From Lithospermum erythrorhizon (taxonomy: Eukaryota; Streptophyta; Magnoliopsida; Boraginales; Boraginaceae): a DNA stretch of 64,000 bases. Below the pieces are notes generated by a model. That model saw only the letters and a list, made by a program, of their open reading frames with translations, was not told where the DNA came from and did no database searches. The stretch's first letter is position 1. Each line of letters begins with the position of its first letter. Positions 24,950 to 37,700 of the stretch are shown piece by piece. Made by a program: the position numbers and the translations under genes. The stretch spans positions 372,001 to 436,000 of the forward strand of contig JADFUC010001357.1 of the NCBI GenBank assembly GCA_019722365.1, read 5' to 3'.

Positions 24950-27900
24950 ATAATAGATACATCTTGTTTGACTTCAGCAACCCCTAACGCGGCTGCTGAC
25001 GTACATCACAAGGCGCATGTTATTTGCGTGCTGTCTGCACGACTTAGTGGTTTGGTAAAAGATTACGACGAGACTCAGCTTTCATTCTTTACTACATACT
25101 TTGATATCAGCGTCCCATTAAGCATATCTTTAAATTATGTGATACTTTCTAGATGCGTGCTTGGTTGTGATGTCTTCGGGGTTCATAGCTTAATTTGTGC
25201 CCGGTATTGTCTAAAGCAACTCATTTCAGTCCTACGATACTAGGTACAGCGCAGAGTTCGGTCGAACTTAACATCAACGATACTTAACTTTTAGCGAGCA
25301 GGGCAATTTACTGATATACTCAAGTGCATTGGTAGAATCGGCCAGCGGTACTGTTTTGGAACTCTTCGAATCTTGCTCCACCGTTGAGACAAAATCTGTC
25401 CTGGGGCCCAGGAGCGATAGTAGATCTCTGTCGGTTTGGCCAGCGTCGGTGTCTCGGTAACTACTAACTCGTCGTCTCCGCGTATACCCGAAAGTATCTT
25501 TTTAGTTAATATAGGATAACCCGGGGATGGACTTCCCATTTCTGGCCGATTAGGCGTTCACCGGGGTTAACTGGTATCTCTTGGTTATACTCGATTACAT
25601 AAGACCACGTCGGTCTAGTCTTAACATATGGCATACATGATGGATCTATAGGCAGGCGTAAGGTACATCGCCCGTTTTGTTAAATACCGGCGCTAGTAGT
25701 GGGACATTATGCTCTATTGAGATTAGACTCCGTGTCTCGTGGAGAGAGATTATCCTTCTTGGAATTACTTTTCGTGTCCAATTAGCCACATACGGCCCGT
25801 CTCGATGGATGTTTATTCAGTATATATTGTCTTCGCCCAAATCGCTTCGGTGAGAAAACATTTTACGGCCGATCGCGATTGAGTTGATGGCTTCTACCTT
25901 TTTTCAATAATGATAAGTATGTCATCGACATACGAGGACTATGGAATGATACATAACTCTCACTTACATACAGTATACACAAGATTAACTGTGATCTTGA
26001 TGAAGCGAAAATCTTTGATTGATTCGTCAAAAGCGTGGGTCCCAGTAGCGGGATCACGCAAGCTTGGGCAATAATGGGCCTTTTGGCTTCGCATCATACT
26101 TGCAGATCACTTTAGGACATGTAAATCCTAGAGTTGTACCATTATCACAGCATCTCCTCCCAACTTCATTGAGGCAGTCTTTCATCCATTTGTCATATTC
26201 ATAGTCATGAAATGAAGCGATAGCTAAGATTATCGGATGGGCTTAAGCGCTAGCCAACTGGCCAGTAAGTTCAAAATGCATAGTCATGAGCTTGTTTGAA
26301 ACCTTTCGCTCTAGTCTAGCTTTGAAAACATCGGCGTTTTCGCCTTTATCATGTTTCTTCTGCCAATACCCGTTCACGTTAAATAGAGGCGAACCCCGTT
26401 TGGTAAAATCGGCGGACGAACCTGGATTACGGTACATAGAATCCATCTGGGTTTAAATGGTTATTTTTCCATTTAATAAAATCATTGCTATTAAGTCGCT
26501 TCTTTGTGTAAGAAGTGGGCTCGTCACTTTCAATGATGAAAACTACACCGTACCGTACGGTTAAGTGACGATCCACAATTGGATACTCACACAGGGGTTG
26601 GTTCTTTAAAAGCGACTTCACGTGGATCGAGAGGCTGGTCTTCTATGAAAGAAGGTACGATTCTTGCTTAAAAATTAAATCAGGAGATGTTTACGCATTA
26701 TATGCATCGACATTTGGCTTCGTCGAGATGAACACCATTACTTAGTCATACGGATGGAAACTGTTCCTTTTTCAAAAGACATTTCTTGTTTTAAAGGCAG
26801 GAATTACATTCTAAATGCTTTTTGAGTGAAAGCTAGTAACCAATTATTTCCTTTTGGATATCCTATGAAATAACATTTATCATATTTGAAACATGATTTA
26901 TCCACTTGTTAATCTCTCTTAACATAAGCTTCGCGACCTCGAATCTGAGAAAATCCAACAAGGGATCTTTGAGAACCAGTTCATGGGAATTTTCTGCAAG
27001 CGACTTTGTTGGACATCACATTTAAGGTAAATGTCAAAGCTTTAAATGCATATCCCGAAATTAACCGGTAGATGGAATGGGCTCATCATAGATCGGACCA
27101 TGTCAAGGAAGTTCGATTTCTCGTACCGAACCTTCCGTTATCTTTGTGAAAATTCACTGTGAGTGAGTTGTGAAGCGATACCCGCGCTCTACAAGATGGT
27201 ATTGAACTTCGTGACTCGAAATATTCTCCACTTTCATTAGATTGGAAAATATTTATTGTCTTGTTAAATTGGTTTTGTACTTCGTTTTGGAACTCATGAA
27301 TTTCTCAAAGGACTTCGTGTTTGGCCAATACCGTCGGATACAAAACCATTGCCCTCTTTGTCATTAGAGTAAATGTAATGAAGTAGTTATAACATCCTCT
27401 TGCCGGATGTGTTCATTTGGCTTGTACGTATTTGTGTATGATCACGATAAATCGATTCTTGCTTTTCGTTAAATGGAGTGAAAGAGGCGTTTTGGTCGTT
27501 TCTTTTAGAAGGCGAGAGATTTACACTTTCTCCGACGCGATTCATAATGAAACGCTTCAAGTATTCCGTCGAATTGGAGTTTAACGATTAGGTTCTCGCT
27601 TAATATGACCCAATCTGATTCCGTAGATGCGTTTGGTTTAAGTGGGTGGAAACTATTCCGTTTAAGTTTATGTTATACGACCGCAGGTGATGTCTAAAGC
27701 GAATAGACCATTTTGAGAAGGGGAGAAGGCCCCGATTGCGAAATACTACCCGTTCCACGAGTGATCCACAAGTCGTTGGGATACAGTGAAAATGAAAATC
27801 CATCATTATTCAAAAGCGAAGCAAAATAATATTCACAAATCATGAGGTATATAGTAAATCGATGATAAGTTCAAAACAAGGCCGTGGGCAAATTTAAGCG

Positions 27901-28980
27901 ATGGATCCTCACTGAGGGCTCTGACCTTCGTGTGGATTTCCCAGCGCGTAGATCCGTTTCCACCTCTTAAATGCTTCCCTGCGGCTTGAGTTCCTGCGTA
28001 TTATGACAAATAACTAGGGAACGCATTGACCAATTTCCTAGCATGCAGTAGAATTAGAAGTTGTACAAGAAACGATAACATACCCTCTGCCTTGAAATTT
28101 GAGTGGTCGTGAGACCATTCTTCCCTATAAATATGTGAACTTCCTGCCGAGTCGACTTCCGGTGACCCTGGAGTTCCATGATAGCCAGGCATTTTGTATC
28201 GTCGCTACTGTCTCCGCATCCAGCGGCTTTGGGGATTACTCGAAGACCACTTACTTTCTGGGGTAAACTTCTTCTTATGAATTTCTTAACTTTGTTTTGG
28301 ACCACGAAATAGAAGGAGTAGAAGTTTTAATTAAATGCGGTTAAATACCGGCGTCGTGATCATCTTTATGCGATTCCGTTAAGAATAACTCAAACTTGTA
28401 CATATTGAGATTCATGACAAACTAAGAGAATTTATGCGGAAGAGACTTTAGGATGAGGTCATGACAGTTCTTGAGAACACTTTGGTGCCAGGGCGTTAGT
28501 CGATCGACGGGCCAATCATTTTAATGATATGTCATGTCTTTGTTGTCACGAGCCTGAGGCGGTGTCGTGTCTACCGTTTACAGCTTTCCTTCGAATAATT
28601 CCTCGAAGTTTCCGGTATATGTCATCTTGCTTGGCGCTTTTTCGTATTGAATGCGGAGCGAGGGTTAGTATTAATGGCTTATGAGACAATGGACATCCAG
28701 CGGCGTTAAATTGTGCTTTTACGTGGGACCCACTTTTCGATAGAACTTTATCGTTAGGGTTTGGAGGAGCATATTGATACAAATACGTGATCGAGTTCTC
28801 TCTACAGCTTGAGAATGATTCTCGAGTTTGAGACCACTCGTCAAAATTTGAATTATTAAAACTATGACTTTTCAAATTGCTTAAGCGAGCGAAGTTCTTA
28901 GGAGTAGTAGTGGTAACAGTATAATTCTCACAAAGAGGCAAAGTAAATAAAAGACACTTGATATCGATGGCCAAGCGTAC
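24950..28980 (-). pseudogene. Degraded Ty1/copia polyprotein (Tnt1-94-like)
   Basis: On the minus strand, copia domains follow each other in the usual order but with frequent frame changes. Near 26990-26860 is the integrase end: EAYVKR, then CYFIGYPKGN, matching the CFFVGYPKET region. Near 26600-26430 is the start of reverse transcriptase: DEPTSYTK..LNSNDFIKW, then MDSMYRN. Near 26360-26280 a GCKWVFKKKHD-type block followed by FKARL is readable. Near 25935-25900 is the catalytic YVDDILII, followed by DLGE. Near 25640 SIMYA, and near 25590 RYQ.NPGE. RNase H pieces (DA..QTDRD, SGFVFTLNGG, a KSSKQ-type motif, ADSTT) run from 25480 to 25320, and KYHII lies near 25110. No frame stays open through a domain. 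Upstream frames (28974-28546) may be gag but are not recognised. The element cannot encode active proteins as written. Confidence 0.75.
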
Positions 28981-29689
28981 TAAACACTTACAAATAAATT
29001 GTAAAGTAAATCTTTAATACTTTGAATCTCCACGAAATATATTAGTATCGAAGACACAATTATCACCCAAATTCAAGCGTCGACAACTGCGTACATTTTT
29101 GAATCCGGTATAATAGTGGATTACTCAACCAATTATGTAAAACTACGTAACTCTTGTGTCATTAGCATCTTTATTCAAGATGCTACCGACTTTTATGTAT
29201 CTCCGACAAACCGGTTAAACATACGGAATTAAACCAAATAATTACTTGGATTGATAAATACGAAAGCCTACAAAGTTGAGTGGAAATCATTTCGCTTAGC
29301 AGAATCCATTGTCATATCAAATTGCAAAACTGTAACTTTATCATCGCGGTGTGCCCGGATGATACAGCCCGATTTCTAGCTTTAAAATTGAGAACACGAT
29401 ACATTCTTTATATTTTAAATGGGTGAAGTATTATTACTTTACTTTTATTTCTGTCTGATTGAAGCGCATAATACGGCAATATAAGCCCAACTATGAAAAA
29501 CTAAAATAAGTAATGCATTCAGAGGCGTATGATATGGCCGCAGAGCCACTATTTTCTTGTCTTACGTCTTCCGATTTCCACAACCGTCTTGAATTACAAT
29601 TCAAATACGTTAATCGAAACTTGGGCGTCGCAATTTGTGGGAGAAAACGAAAATTACATTCATTTATGATTTCACTCCCCAATATGGTT

Positions 29690-30942
29690 TTATTGGAAAT
29701 TTTTTGGGTTCTATGCTTATTTTACATTTGACCATCCTTAATGACCTAAAATATCATCCCAATGTTTATTATTATTTAAATTTAACTCTCTTTTTAAAAT
29801 ATCCTTTTCATTTTTTTATAATTTTTCCATTTTTTACTTTTGTGAAATATCAAAATAATTCCATGCTTATAAACTTTTCCACCAAAAATATATTTAGAGT
29901 ACTCAAATATTCTGCCCAAAATAATTTGTTCAATAAAATTAATTTTTTTCTCCATTTAAATACAATTTTAGTCATTTTACACTTCATAATTCGAAATAAA
30001 TATATCAAAACAACTTTATAAATTCTCATCTTTAAAAGTTAGCAAATATATGGTATAAAGTTCTACAAAAATACTACTAATTTATAAGGTCCAAAATAAT
30101 TTGTTTTGTTTAACTTAATGTTTAGCAATTAAATCACCAAAAATAGCGAACAATTTCAAATCGCTCCAAGTTTCGTTGACATTTCCTAACTGATGCAATG
30201 AGAAACTTCTAGATTTAATATTTTTTTAATTTGTTTTCAAGCGTGTGATATTTATTTCATATTTTTATATATGTCTAGCTATTTAACTTCCAAATTTATA
30301 ATAAATACAAATTTAATTAAAAATCAAAACTTCCTTTCATAATTCAATTTTTAGGTATCAAAACTGACCTATCAAACGAATTTCATAATTTTTCTAAATA
30401 TTTGTTCCCCTATTTTTCCTTTAAAATAAACAACTTTAAAGAAAGCGAAAATAAAAAGGATTCAATAATCTTAGAAGTATTTAGCGAAAAGTTGGGTAAA
30501 TGATCACAGAGGCAGTTAATGAAATGGAAGAAATTTTATTTTTAGGTCTTTTTTGGGGGAGGAGGATGATTTTGCCTTAGAAATATGATAAACTTCTTTT
30601 TAACTAAATTAGATAATTAAGTTAAAGTTAATAGTTAATTTAGGTAGTAGTTTCATGATCAAACAAGGGAAGATTTGTTTTGTGTGGTAATAATTAAATT
30701 AAATGTAAAAATATATATTACACTTAAGCAATCTTCTATTTTAAAATTATATAAGGTTCACTAACGATCAATGACTGCAAACTCAATTAAACTACTTGCT
30801 GGCGAAAATAATTTATACTATATTAAGATTTGATCAATTAAACCCATAATATTATTTTAACATTTAAAAAAAATTAATCTCGCTTGTGAGGCCAGCGTCT
30901 TAAAAATAACCATCTATTAAATATTCAACGGTGCAGGTTATT
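29690..30942 (-). mobile_element. Right LTR-like copy of a long retroelement
   Basis: This is the partner of 22740-24065, in the same orientation, with the same ordered landmarks from TTATTTTACATTTGACCATC to TTAAATATTCAA. The right border near GGTGCAGGTTATTCA could be the terminal of an LTR read on the minus strand (starting TGAATAACC). Together with the left copy it encloses the copia pol remnant. Either these are the LTRs of that element, or the copia element is nested inside a different element whose LTRs these are. A 128-residue open frame at 29635-30021 is rich in F, I, L, N and Y and looks like a chance frame in AT-rich DNA. Confidence 0.5.
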
Positions 30943-30949
30943 CAGGCGA

Positions 30950-33440
30950 CAGCGCCGCCGCGCGCCCGCCGCCTTGGAAAATTTGAAAGGCTGAAACATC
31001 TTATATGTCCGAACTAAAAATTTCTGGCGATAGTATAAGGATGGCAGATTAGCTAAAAATGACCACAATAAAGAAATAATATACAAGATCCTCGGCATTG
31101 CCTGATGGTTTCTTTATTCGGCTTGTCTTATTTTTGATTTGAAAATTCTATATTATCTTTTTTCTGCTTTAGCTTTCAAATAATTGACAATGAATTCGAA
31201 ACTTAAATAAAAGGCTTGCTATAAGAGCTTGGAGTGCTAAATCTAAACCTTTTTATAACTTAAATGCGATGTGGGTTGAGTAGTGGCAAAATCTCGTATT
31301 GAAGAGTGGTTTTAAAAGGGAAGCTGAAATCGCAATTAGTTGAGGGAACATCCATGATTCTCACTCTGACGTATCGAAGTAGGAGCTTTAGAGCCATTAG
31401 ATGGCCGAAGTTCGTCGTTTTATGATCGTTCGAAACTTTACTTGATCTGATAGTTTTCTTTTAATAAGAATTATTCCTCTTTCATAGCTTTATACCGTAT
31501 TAACATTCACACTATCTTTTTATTGAGTGGAATTTTGAGTATTGGAAATAGTTATTATTGAGTCAAAGATTTCTTAAAGATCCCAGCAAAGAAGAGTTTA
31601 GTAAAAGGATAATAGAATAATTATATTAAAATGGATAATATTTTTTGATAATAGAATCGAATGAAATAGAAATCTTATTTATAAATAAAAATGATGAATT
31701 TTGAAATAAAAAAATTTAAAAAAAATTAATTTGTTATGAAATAATTGTGCTTCAGGGTGAAATGGTGTATAAATTCACATCCGCCTATATTAAAGCACGT
31801 AAAATCATTATCCAAAAATCCAGCCAACCCCAAATAATTGCCACGCTTCACGCGCGTTGTCTAGCATTGAGAGACGCGCCTAGCAAGCTTAATGAGACCC
31901 GGCTGCGTGTCCTCATTGTTGGCCCAGTTCGAGAGTTTTCAACAACTTAACTTTTTTCTCCATATTTAATACTCCCTCAAAGAAAATTGATTTTTATTTA
32001 ATTACTTATATTTAATATAAAAAATTATCACGTAATTACATATTTTTAATATCTTTCTTTTTTTATCTACTTTATTAAATTATCGATAAATGCGATAATA
32101 TAGTTTGATTAGTTGTCGTTTTGTATTTTTAATGTCTTTTTATTTATTTTCGTTTTCTTGTCGTAATGTGAGTAAAATTTAGAAAGGCAAGCCCAAAGGG
32201 AGCAAAGCGATGCATGCATTATCCCTACTTTCTTCAACACTCCATTGTAATGATTCAACGGTTGAATCCTTGCTTGGTCATATTGAGTTATGGATTTGTG
32301 GGTAGCCTAAAGATTATTCACTTTTATATTTTTTTTTAGTTCTAATAATTTATGCCATTTGATCAATATTTTTAGTATATATTTTAGGAAACAAGTCAAA
32401 AATAGACAACCTTTTTAATAATGAGTAAATGATATTTTCAATGCTTTTTAAGAGACTTAAAAAATGCAGAAAGATTAAATTATGCGGATTAAAATAAGAA
32501 GATGCAAATTGATTGAAAATCAGTATATCTGCTTACTATGAAGTACTTCTTAATGTATATGAAATATTCATTTTCATTTGAGGTATTATGCCCAAAGAAT
32601 ATACTCTTTGAATCTCACGAATGTAAACCATTAGGTTGAAACACAGAATGAATATTTTTCGATAAAAAAAAGTAATTGGTGTTGATTTACCTAAAAGTCA
32701 TATCTGAGAATAGTTATGAATGGCGAATGGCGTCTGTGATGGTAAAGTCGGAGAAAAAAAGTTGAAGTGTCGTGGCGGTGCGGCGAAGCGGTAACCTTTT
32801 GTAATCCATGATGTATTATTAAAAAAATAATAATAACTTATCAAATGGAAAATAGAATGACAATTGATCAAATAATTCAAAATATATTGTCTAGAAAGAT
32901 GCAAATGACATAATTAACGATCATCCGAGTACAATTTAATTCACAATAAAAATTACATAAATAAAAAACATATAGAAATAAACTTTGGAATGTGCATTTG
33001 ATTACCAAAAACTACAAACAATAAAAGTTACATAAAAAACAAACATATAGAAATTAACAAACTAGTTAATCAATAAAAGTTAATCTAGTTAGAATACCAA
33101 AAAATAAAATTAAACAAACATATACAATTATCAAACAAAAAAAACAAAAAAATTTAACAAATAATTAAATAAATCAATTACGGAAATTAATTATTAAAAG
33201 TTAATGAAATTAATTACATATATTAATTATTACAAGGAAATTACAAAAATTAATTTTTTACTTTTAATTAATTTGAGATCTTTTATGTGAAGTATGAACA
33301 TAAGAGAAGAAATAAGGAAGAAAAATTGAAAAGAAAGAAGGATTAGAAAAGATTTTTTCATCTGTATTACCTACTCGATTTGAGAGGGTGGAGGTGATTT
33401 GGGGGCAACAGAAAAGACTGATTCAGGGTTTAGGGGCTTT
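30950..33440. other. Intergenic, AT-rich with GC-rich islets
   Basis: No gene is seen. A GC-rich islet at about 30950-30975 (GCGCCGCCGCGCGCCCGCCG) lies just outside the right LTR-like copy. A second islet at 31790-31950 contains CACGCGCG and GACGCGCC and lies beside a Stowaway-like TACTCCCTCAAAG at 31970. 32900-33260 is A-rich with repeated ACAAACATATA(G/C)A(A/A)-type words and no coding signal. Confidence 0.4.
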
Positions 33441-33469
33441 TCATTTCATTTAAGGGAATCGGAACAACC

Positions 33470-33640
33470 TAAAATTCGTAGCCACGATTGCTCTGTATGA
33501 CAAGCGAATAAAGGCGCGCATGGCACTAGCCATGGAGGCATGCGAGTAATGGCCCGCCACAGCCATCCTTTCGTGGCGCGTTGGTATTAAACACGCCAGC
33601 GACTCGCTTTTGGTATGCGTGAGGGGCGGATTCACGTCGT
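33470..33640. repeat. GC-rich islet with near-palindrome
   Basis: The core at about 33573-33600 reads GTGGCGCGTTGGTATT, then AAACACGCCA. The two ends pair as TGGCGCGTT against AACACGCCA with one mismatch around a short loop. The islet is far richer in GC and CG pairs than the surrounding AT-rich DNA. It probably belongs to an inserted element of unknown family. The overlapping minus-strand frame (33635-33450) has no known domain. Confidence 0.35.
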
Positions 33641-33929
33641 TGAAGTGGTAGTTCGAAATATCACGTTAATTTTTTAATGAGTTGATGAAATATTGTCAAT
33701 TATAAATCATCTTTTGAGACAAATTTAGTTTGGTCTATATTTTTAGTTACTGTTGTAATAAAAAACTTAATTTCTGATAGACGCCGATAAAGATAAAAAG
33801 ATTGATAAGCAAAATTTGAGTTTGAGCGGCGGTCATTTATAATATCACTAACTACCAGAGATTAAATACATTGGGCCCCATTGAAAAAAGTGTCTTGAAT
33901 TTGGTTTTAGTGTTCTTTTGTTTCGAGCT

Positions 33930-34700
33930 TCAGCGGGACTTAGTCGCGACTTGGTCGGGACATGGACGAAGTCCGATAGAAGCGGGATATTTGTTAAAGA
34001 AGTTCGAGAGTTGTAGTCGGGACTTGGTCAGTCTCGATCGTATACGATAAGCAGTTAAGTCTGACGGGGAGTTGGGACATGAGTCGGGGCTTTGAGGTGG
34101 GAACCGAGGGCCGTCAGGATAGAAGGAAATTGTTTTTGAACAAAGTTGTTGGGAAGCTGGAGCGGGACTTGGTCGAGTCGATGCTCGATTTTGATGCGGA
34201 TTAGGTTTACATTTGGCGGTTTAAGCGCAAATCACTTTCCAACGGCTTCGTTTTGAGTCTTAATCACGCAAAAAAATGCAGTGTATTAGCGATAGAATAG
34301 AAATTAGGGTTCTTGAATAGTTTAGATCTTGTTCTTCTGATAACACGGATTGTATAAATTTGGTTTGTGCTTACGATTTTACATTAAGACTTGAGTGTTG
34401 TGATATATCGAAATCTATTGGTATGAGTCAGTTATTCTATAAGCGTAGTGCTCATCGAGGAGGCTACGTTTATTTCCGAGTCTGTAATTTGTTCATAAGA
34501 TTATAGTGAAATCTGTTGTGTAGCTCTGTAAGTAGATTAATCTTAACAGCGTTGTTAGGGATCTGTAAAATACGTGTCTGCTTTATTTTCGATCTTTTTC
34601 TTAGTGCTTTTATCTTAAATTCGCGTAAGTTAAATGCAATTCGTTTTTCGGGTTATAAGAGAAAAGCTTTTTGAATAAAACCGTCTTGAACAAATGTAGG
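33930..34700 (+). mobile_element. LTR-like segment with GGGACTTGGTC repeats
   Basis: From 33935 to 34180 the words GGGACTTAGTC, GGGACATGG, GGGACTTGGTC (twice) and GGGACATGAGTCGGGG recur irregularly. The following part, about 34340-34640, has features common in the R-U5 part of copia LTRs: a GGCTACGTTTATTTCC stretch, CATAAGATTATAGTGAAATC, and a TGTCTGCTTTATTTTCGATC stretch. No coding region follows. It may be a solo LTR; the ends are not fixed. Confidence 0.35.
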
Positions 34701-37700
34701 TCCGCTTGTGTCATTACGTATTATCCTAGACTTTTACATGTTCACAAAAAGAAAAGAACTTTTTTATGTGAAAACAAACATGGCCTTTCAAATCAAAAGT
34801 TAAGAACAATTTCAATGGTCGTGTCATAATGGGTGCGAGGTGACTCGGTCGTCATATGTCTTGAGGAAATATTGGTAAATCAAAAGTTAGAACACTTTAA
34901 AAAAATATTAGCGATGATAAAGAGTTTTAGAATAATAAAAATATGTTTTAAACTATCTTTCGAATCGGGGCCTCTTGATTGGAAGAGCACATGATGGATA
35001 TTACTTAGTATGGAGGCGAAGTGTATAAAAATTAGAACAATTTTAAGAAGTTTATCATTATCGAGAGGAGCCCATTATTATATCCATGTGTGTCAATTTT
35101 ATTATAATACTCCCTCCCTTTTATAAAAATAAATAAAATAATGTTTTAATACTAGTAAAAACATTATTTGAATTCAGGAAATTACAATCCATAAGTTGCA
35201 ACAAAAATCTCCATTACTTGTCAATGACTTTTTCTGGTATGTAGTGACTAGTGAGTTGGAAGAGTTGATATTTATGAGAATAAATAGTGAGACAAGAATA
35301 GGGCAGCATGGAGTTATGGTAGACAAATCACCACTTGAGGCGGCTTTATTGAAGCTGACGAGGACGTGTCGCGCAGTCTCTATCTTGTTGGCTTTCTGCT
35401 TATTCAAGTAATATTATCAATCATGTGCCTTTCACGAGTTTAGTCAACAATGGGGAATTTAGTTGGGTCCTACTTTTGCTACCTATCGAGCCCTCCCCAT
35501 ACTACCTCAAACTAGGTTTGTGAATCGAATTTCACGAGGGTTCGATTCAATTCGAAAATAAAGATTGAAGTTTTTGATCGGTCGAGGTTTAAGAACCAAA
35601 AAATTGATGTTAAGTCGGTTGAAAAATTGAAGATTCGAGGGCGGATTCGAACGATTCGTGATTTGGATGAAAATTCAAATTTTCATGATACAATAATAAG
35701 AAAATTGAAAAGAATCCAAATGTATATAATTCATTCGATATGACCTTAAATTGAGGTTTGAGTTTGATTGAACGATATCGAATTAAGAAATTTCGAAGAT
35801 TAGTACCGAATCAATTAAAAGCTTTAGAGTTTTTAGGTAGCCTTTAAGTGCAGGGGCAGGCTATATTTGTTTGTACAACCATTTATAGTTAAATGTTTGC
35901 GATACAAAGTTTGGACCTCTTTATCATAAGTTTAAATTTGCAATGAAACCTATCAAGTAGAGGCGGAGCCAGTAAATAATAACTTTCAGCCAAGGTGGGC
36001 CAAAGGAGTGGTGAGTGCTAGGCAGCAGACTTCGCATTTAAATCGGCAGTTTGTGAGAGATTAAATCATGATAATTTAGTTTTAAAACTCTTAGGAAATC
36101 GAAGTGCAGTGCCCAGAAGAAGCTCATTTAAAAGGGTTTTAATTTATAGTATCCTTTATTTATTTTTTAAGATTAGCTTAATTTACATCTGAAAAGTAGA
36201 AATTACTCACAAAAAAAGCCTTGATTCTTTCTTTTGTTAATCTTACTTCTGTGCTTGTAAGCCACAACCACCGCGCACTTTGAAACACAAACCTACGCTT
36301 GCCCACTCCACTGCGCCCTTCGCCGCGTTGCTCAACTTCCCAAGCTCCACTTGGCTATCTCCTCACCCGTCCCGATGTTCGTGACCCCCCCACAACCTGT
36401 TTTCGCTGACCCCCACTCGACCTAGTTTTGTGAACCGAGTCGCTTTTAGATGTTCACCCGGATCACTCCCCGCAATGCGATTTTGATTTGAGGGGAAAAA
36501 AATGGGGTTGGGCGGTTGGTTGGGTGGAAAGAATGAGCAGTGGTGGTCGCGACATCCCAGCGGCCTGCGCGGTATGCTTAAGATTTGGGAGGATGAGTTG
36601 AAGGGGTGGCGATAGTGGTGACAAGAGGGGGTGAAGATGATGAAAGCGATATTTTCGGGAGAGGGATTTTAGTCTTCGTAGGGAAATAGTGTTAATTTTC
36701 AAAGAAAAAAAAAAGGTGCTAGAAATTAAAACCCCTTAAAAAAGGATGCTAGTTAGCCAAATTTCTCGTTGTATCGCAACAATATTATCATAATTGTTAA
36801 ACATCCGCATACTAAAAGACATATAATCACAACTTGATACTCTTGGGAGCATGTACGTCAATTCTCACAAAATTTTCTACAAAATCTTGTTTCATAATCG
36901 TCGATTTTAACTTTATTTTGGAGCCCAGCTTTTTTTTATGTATATCTTTTTAAGGTTTTCTTATTATTGGCGAAAAGCATAAAAATCAGTATTTCGATAA
37001 TGAAAAGAAAAGATAAATATATAGAAGCCGGTACAAATTGGGTATTGTGCAAATTTTGTAGGGAAATTCAGGAGCTTATTTTAGGAGGCTAAAAAAACAA
37101 ATTTTATCAATTTTTAATTTTTTGACCCTATTATAAACTTTTAGGAGGTGATCACTAGCGTGCTTTTATTGTATCAAACTAACTAAAAGAGCGAGGTGTT
37201 AAATCAAAAACAGCGCTCTTAAATGGAATGAATAATGGTCCAGTCGGCAATTAGCGAGAATCTACCGTATTGGTGGGTTGGTATTGAAGCTCTTATCTGC
37301 GTGGTTAGTCGCGTCAGGTGGGAATCAGGGAATTGTGATCTCGAAGTCACGTGTAGTATGACGGTTTGTGGCTTTTAAAAGTATCAACTAATTAAGATTT
37401 CCATATGGATTAAGAAGTGAACAGTTTGATAGGTCAATAAATATTGGTCTGGACTCTGGACATATTAGATTTGCTAAACTACTGGTCCAACATCAATCTA
37501 TTAAGAAGCATTCCCTTGGCCTTGGGAAGTTGGGAAACATGGTCTGATTTCATCTCTCACCAAGACAATTAAGCCCAATGCACCTGGACAATTGTTCAAA
37601 CCTCACAGTTACATCGATTGGTAGAATAGTAAATATAATTAGTTTATAGATAGGTCATGGAATTCAGTAATGATTTTGAGCCGTATGTTTAACCATGTCC

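Noticed and set aside
29635..30021. 128-residue frame rich in F, I, L, N and Y
   Set aside because: It lies in the AT-rich LTR-like copy; the left copy at 22.8 kb does not keep the frame.
33930..34200. Possible CRISPR-like or satellite array
   Set aside because: The repeat words are irregular in spacing and sequence, with no constant spacers; a plant LTR region is a better explanation.
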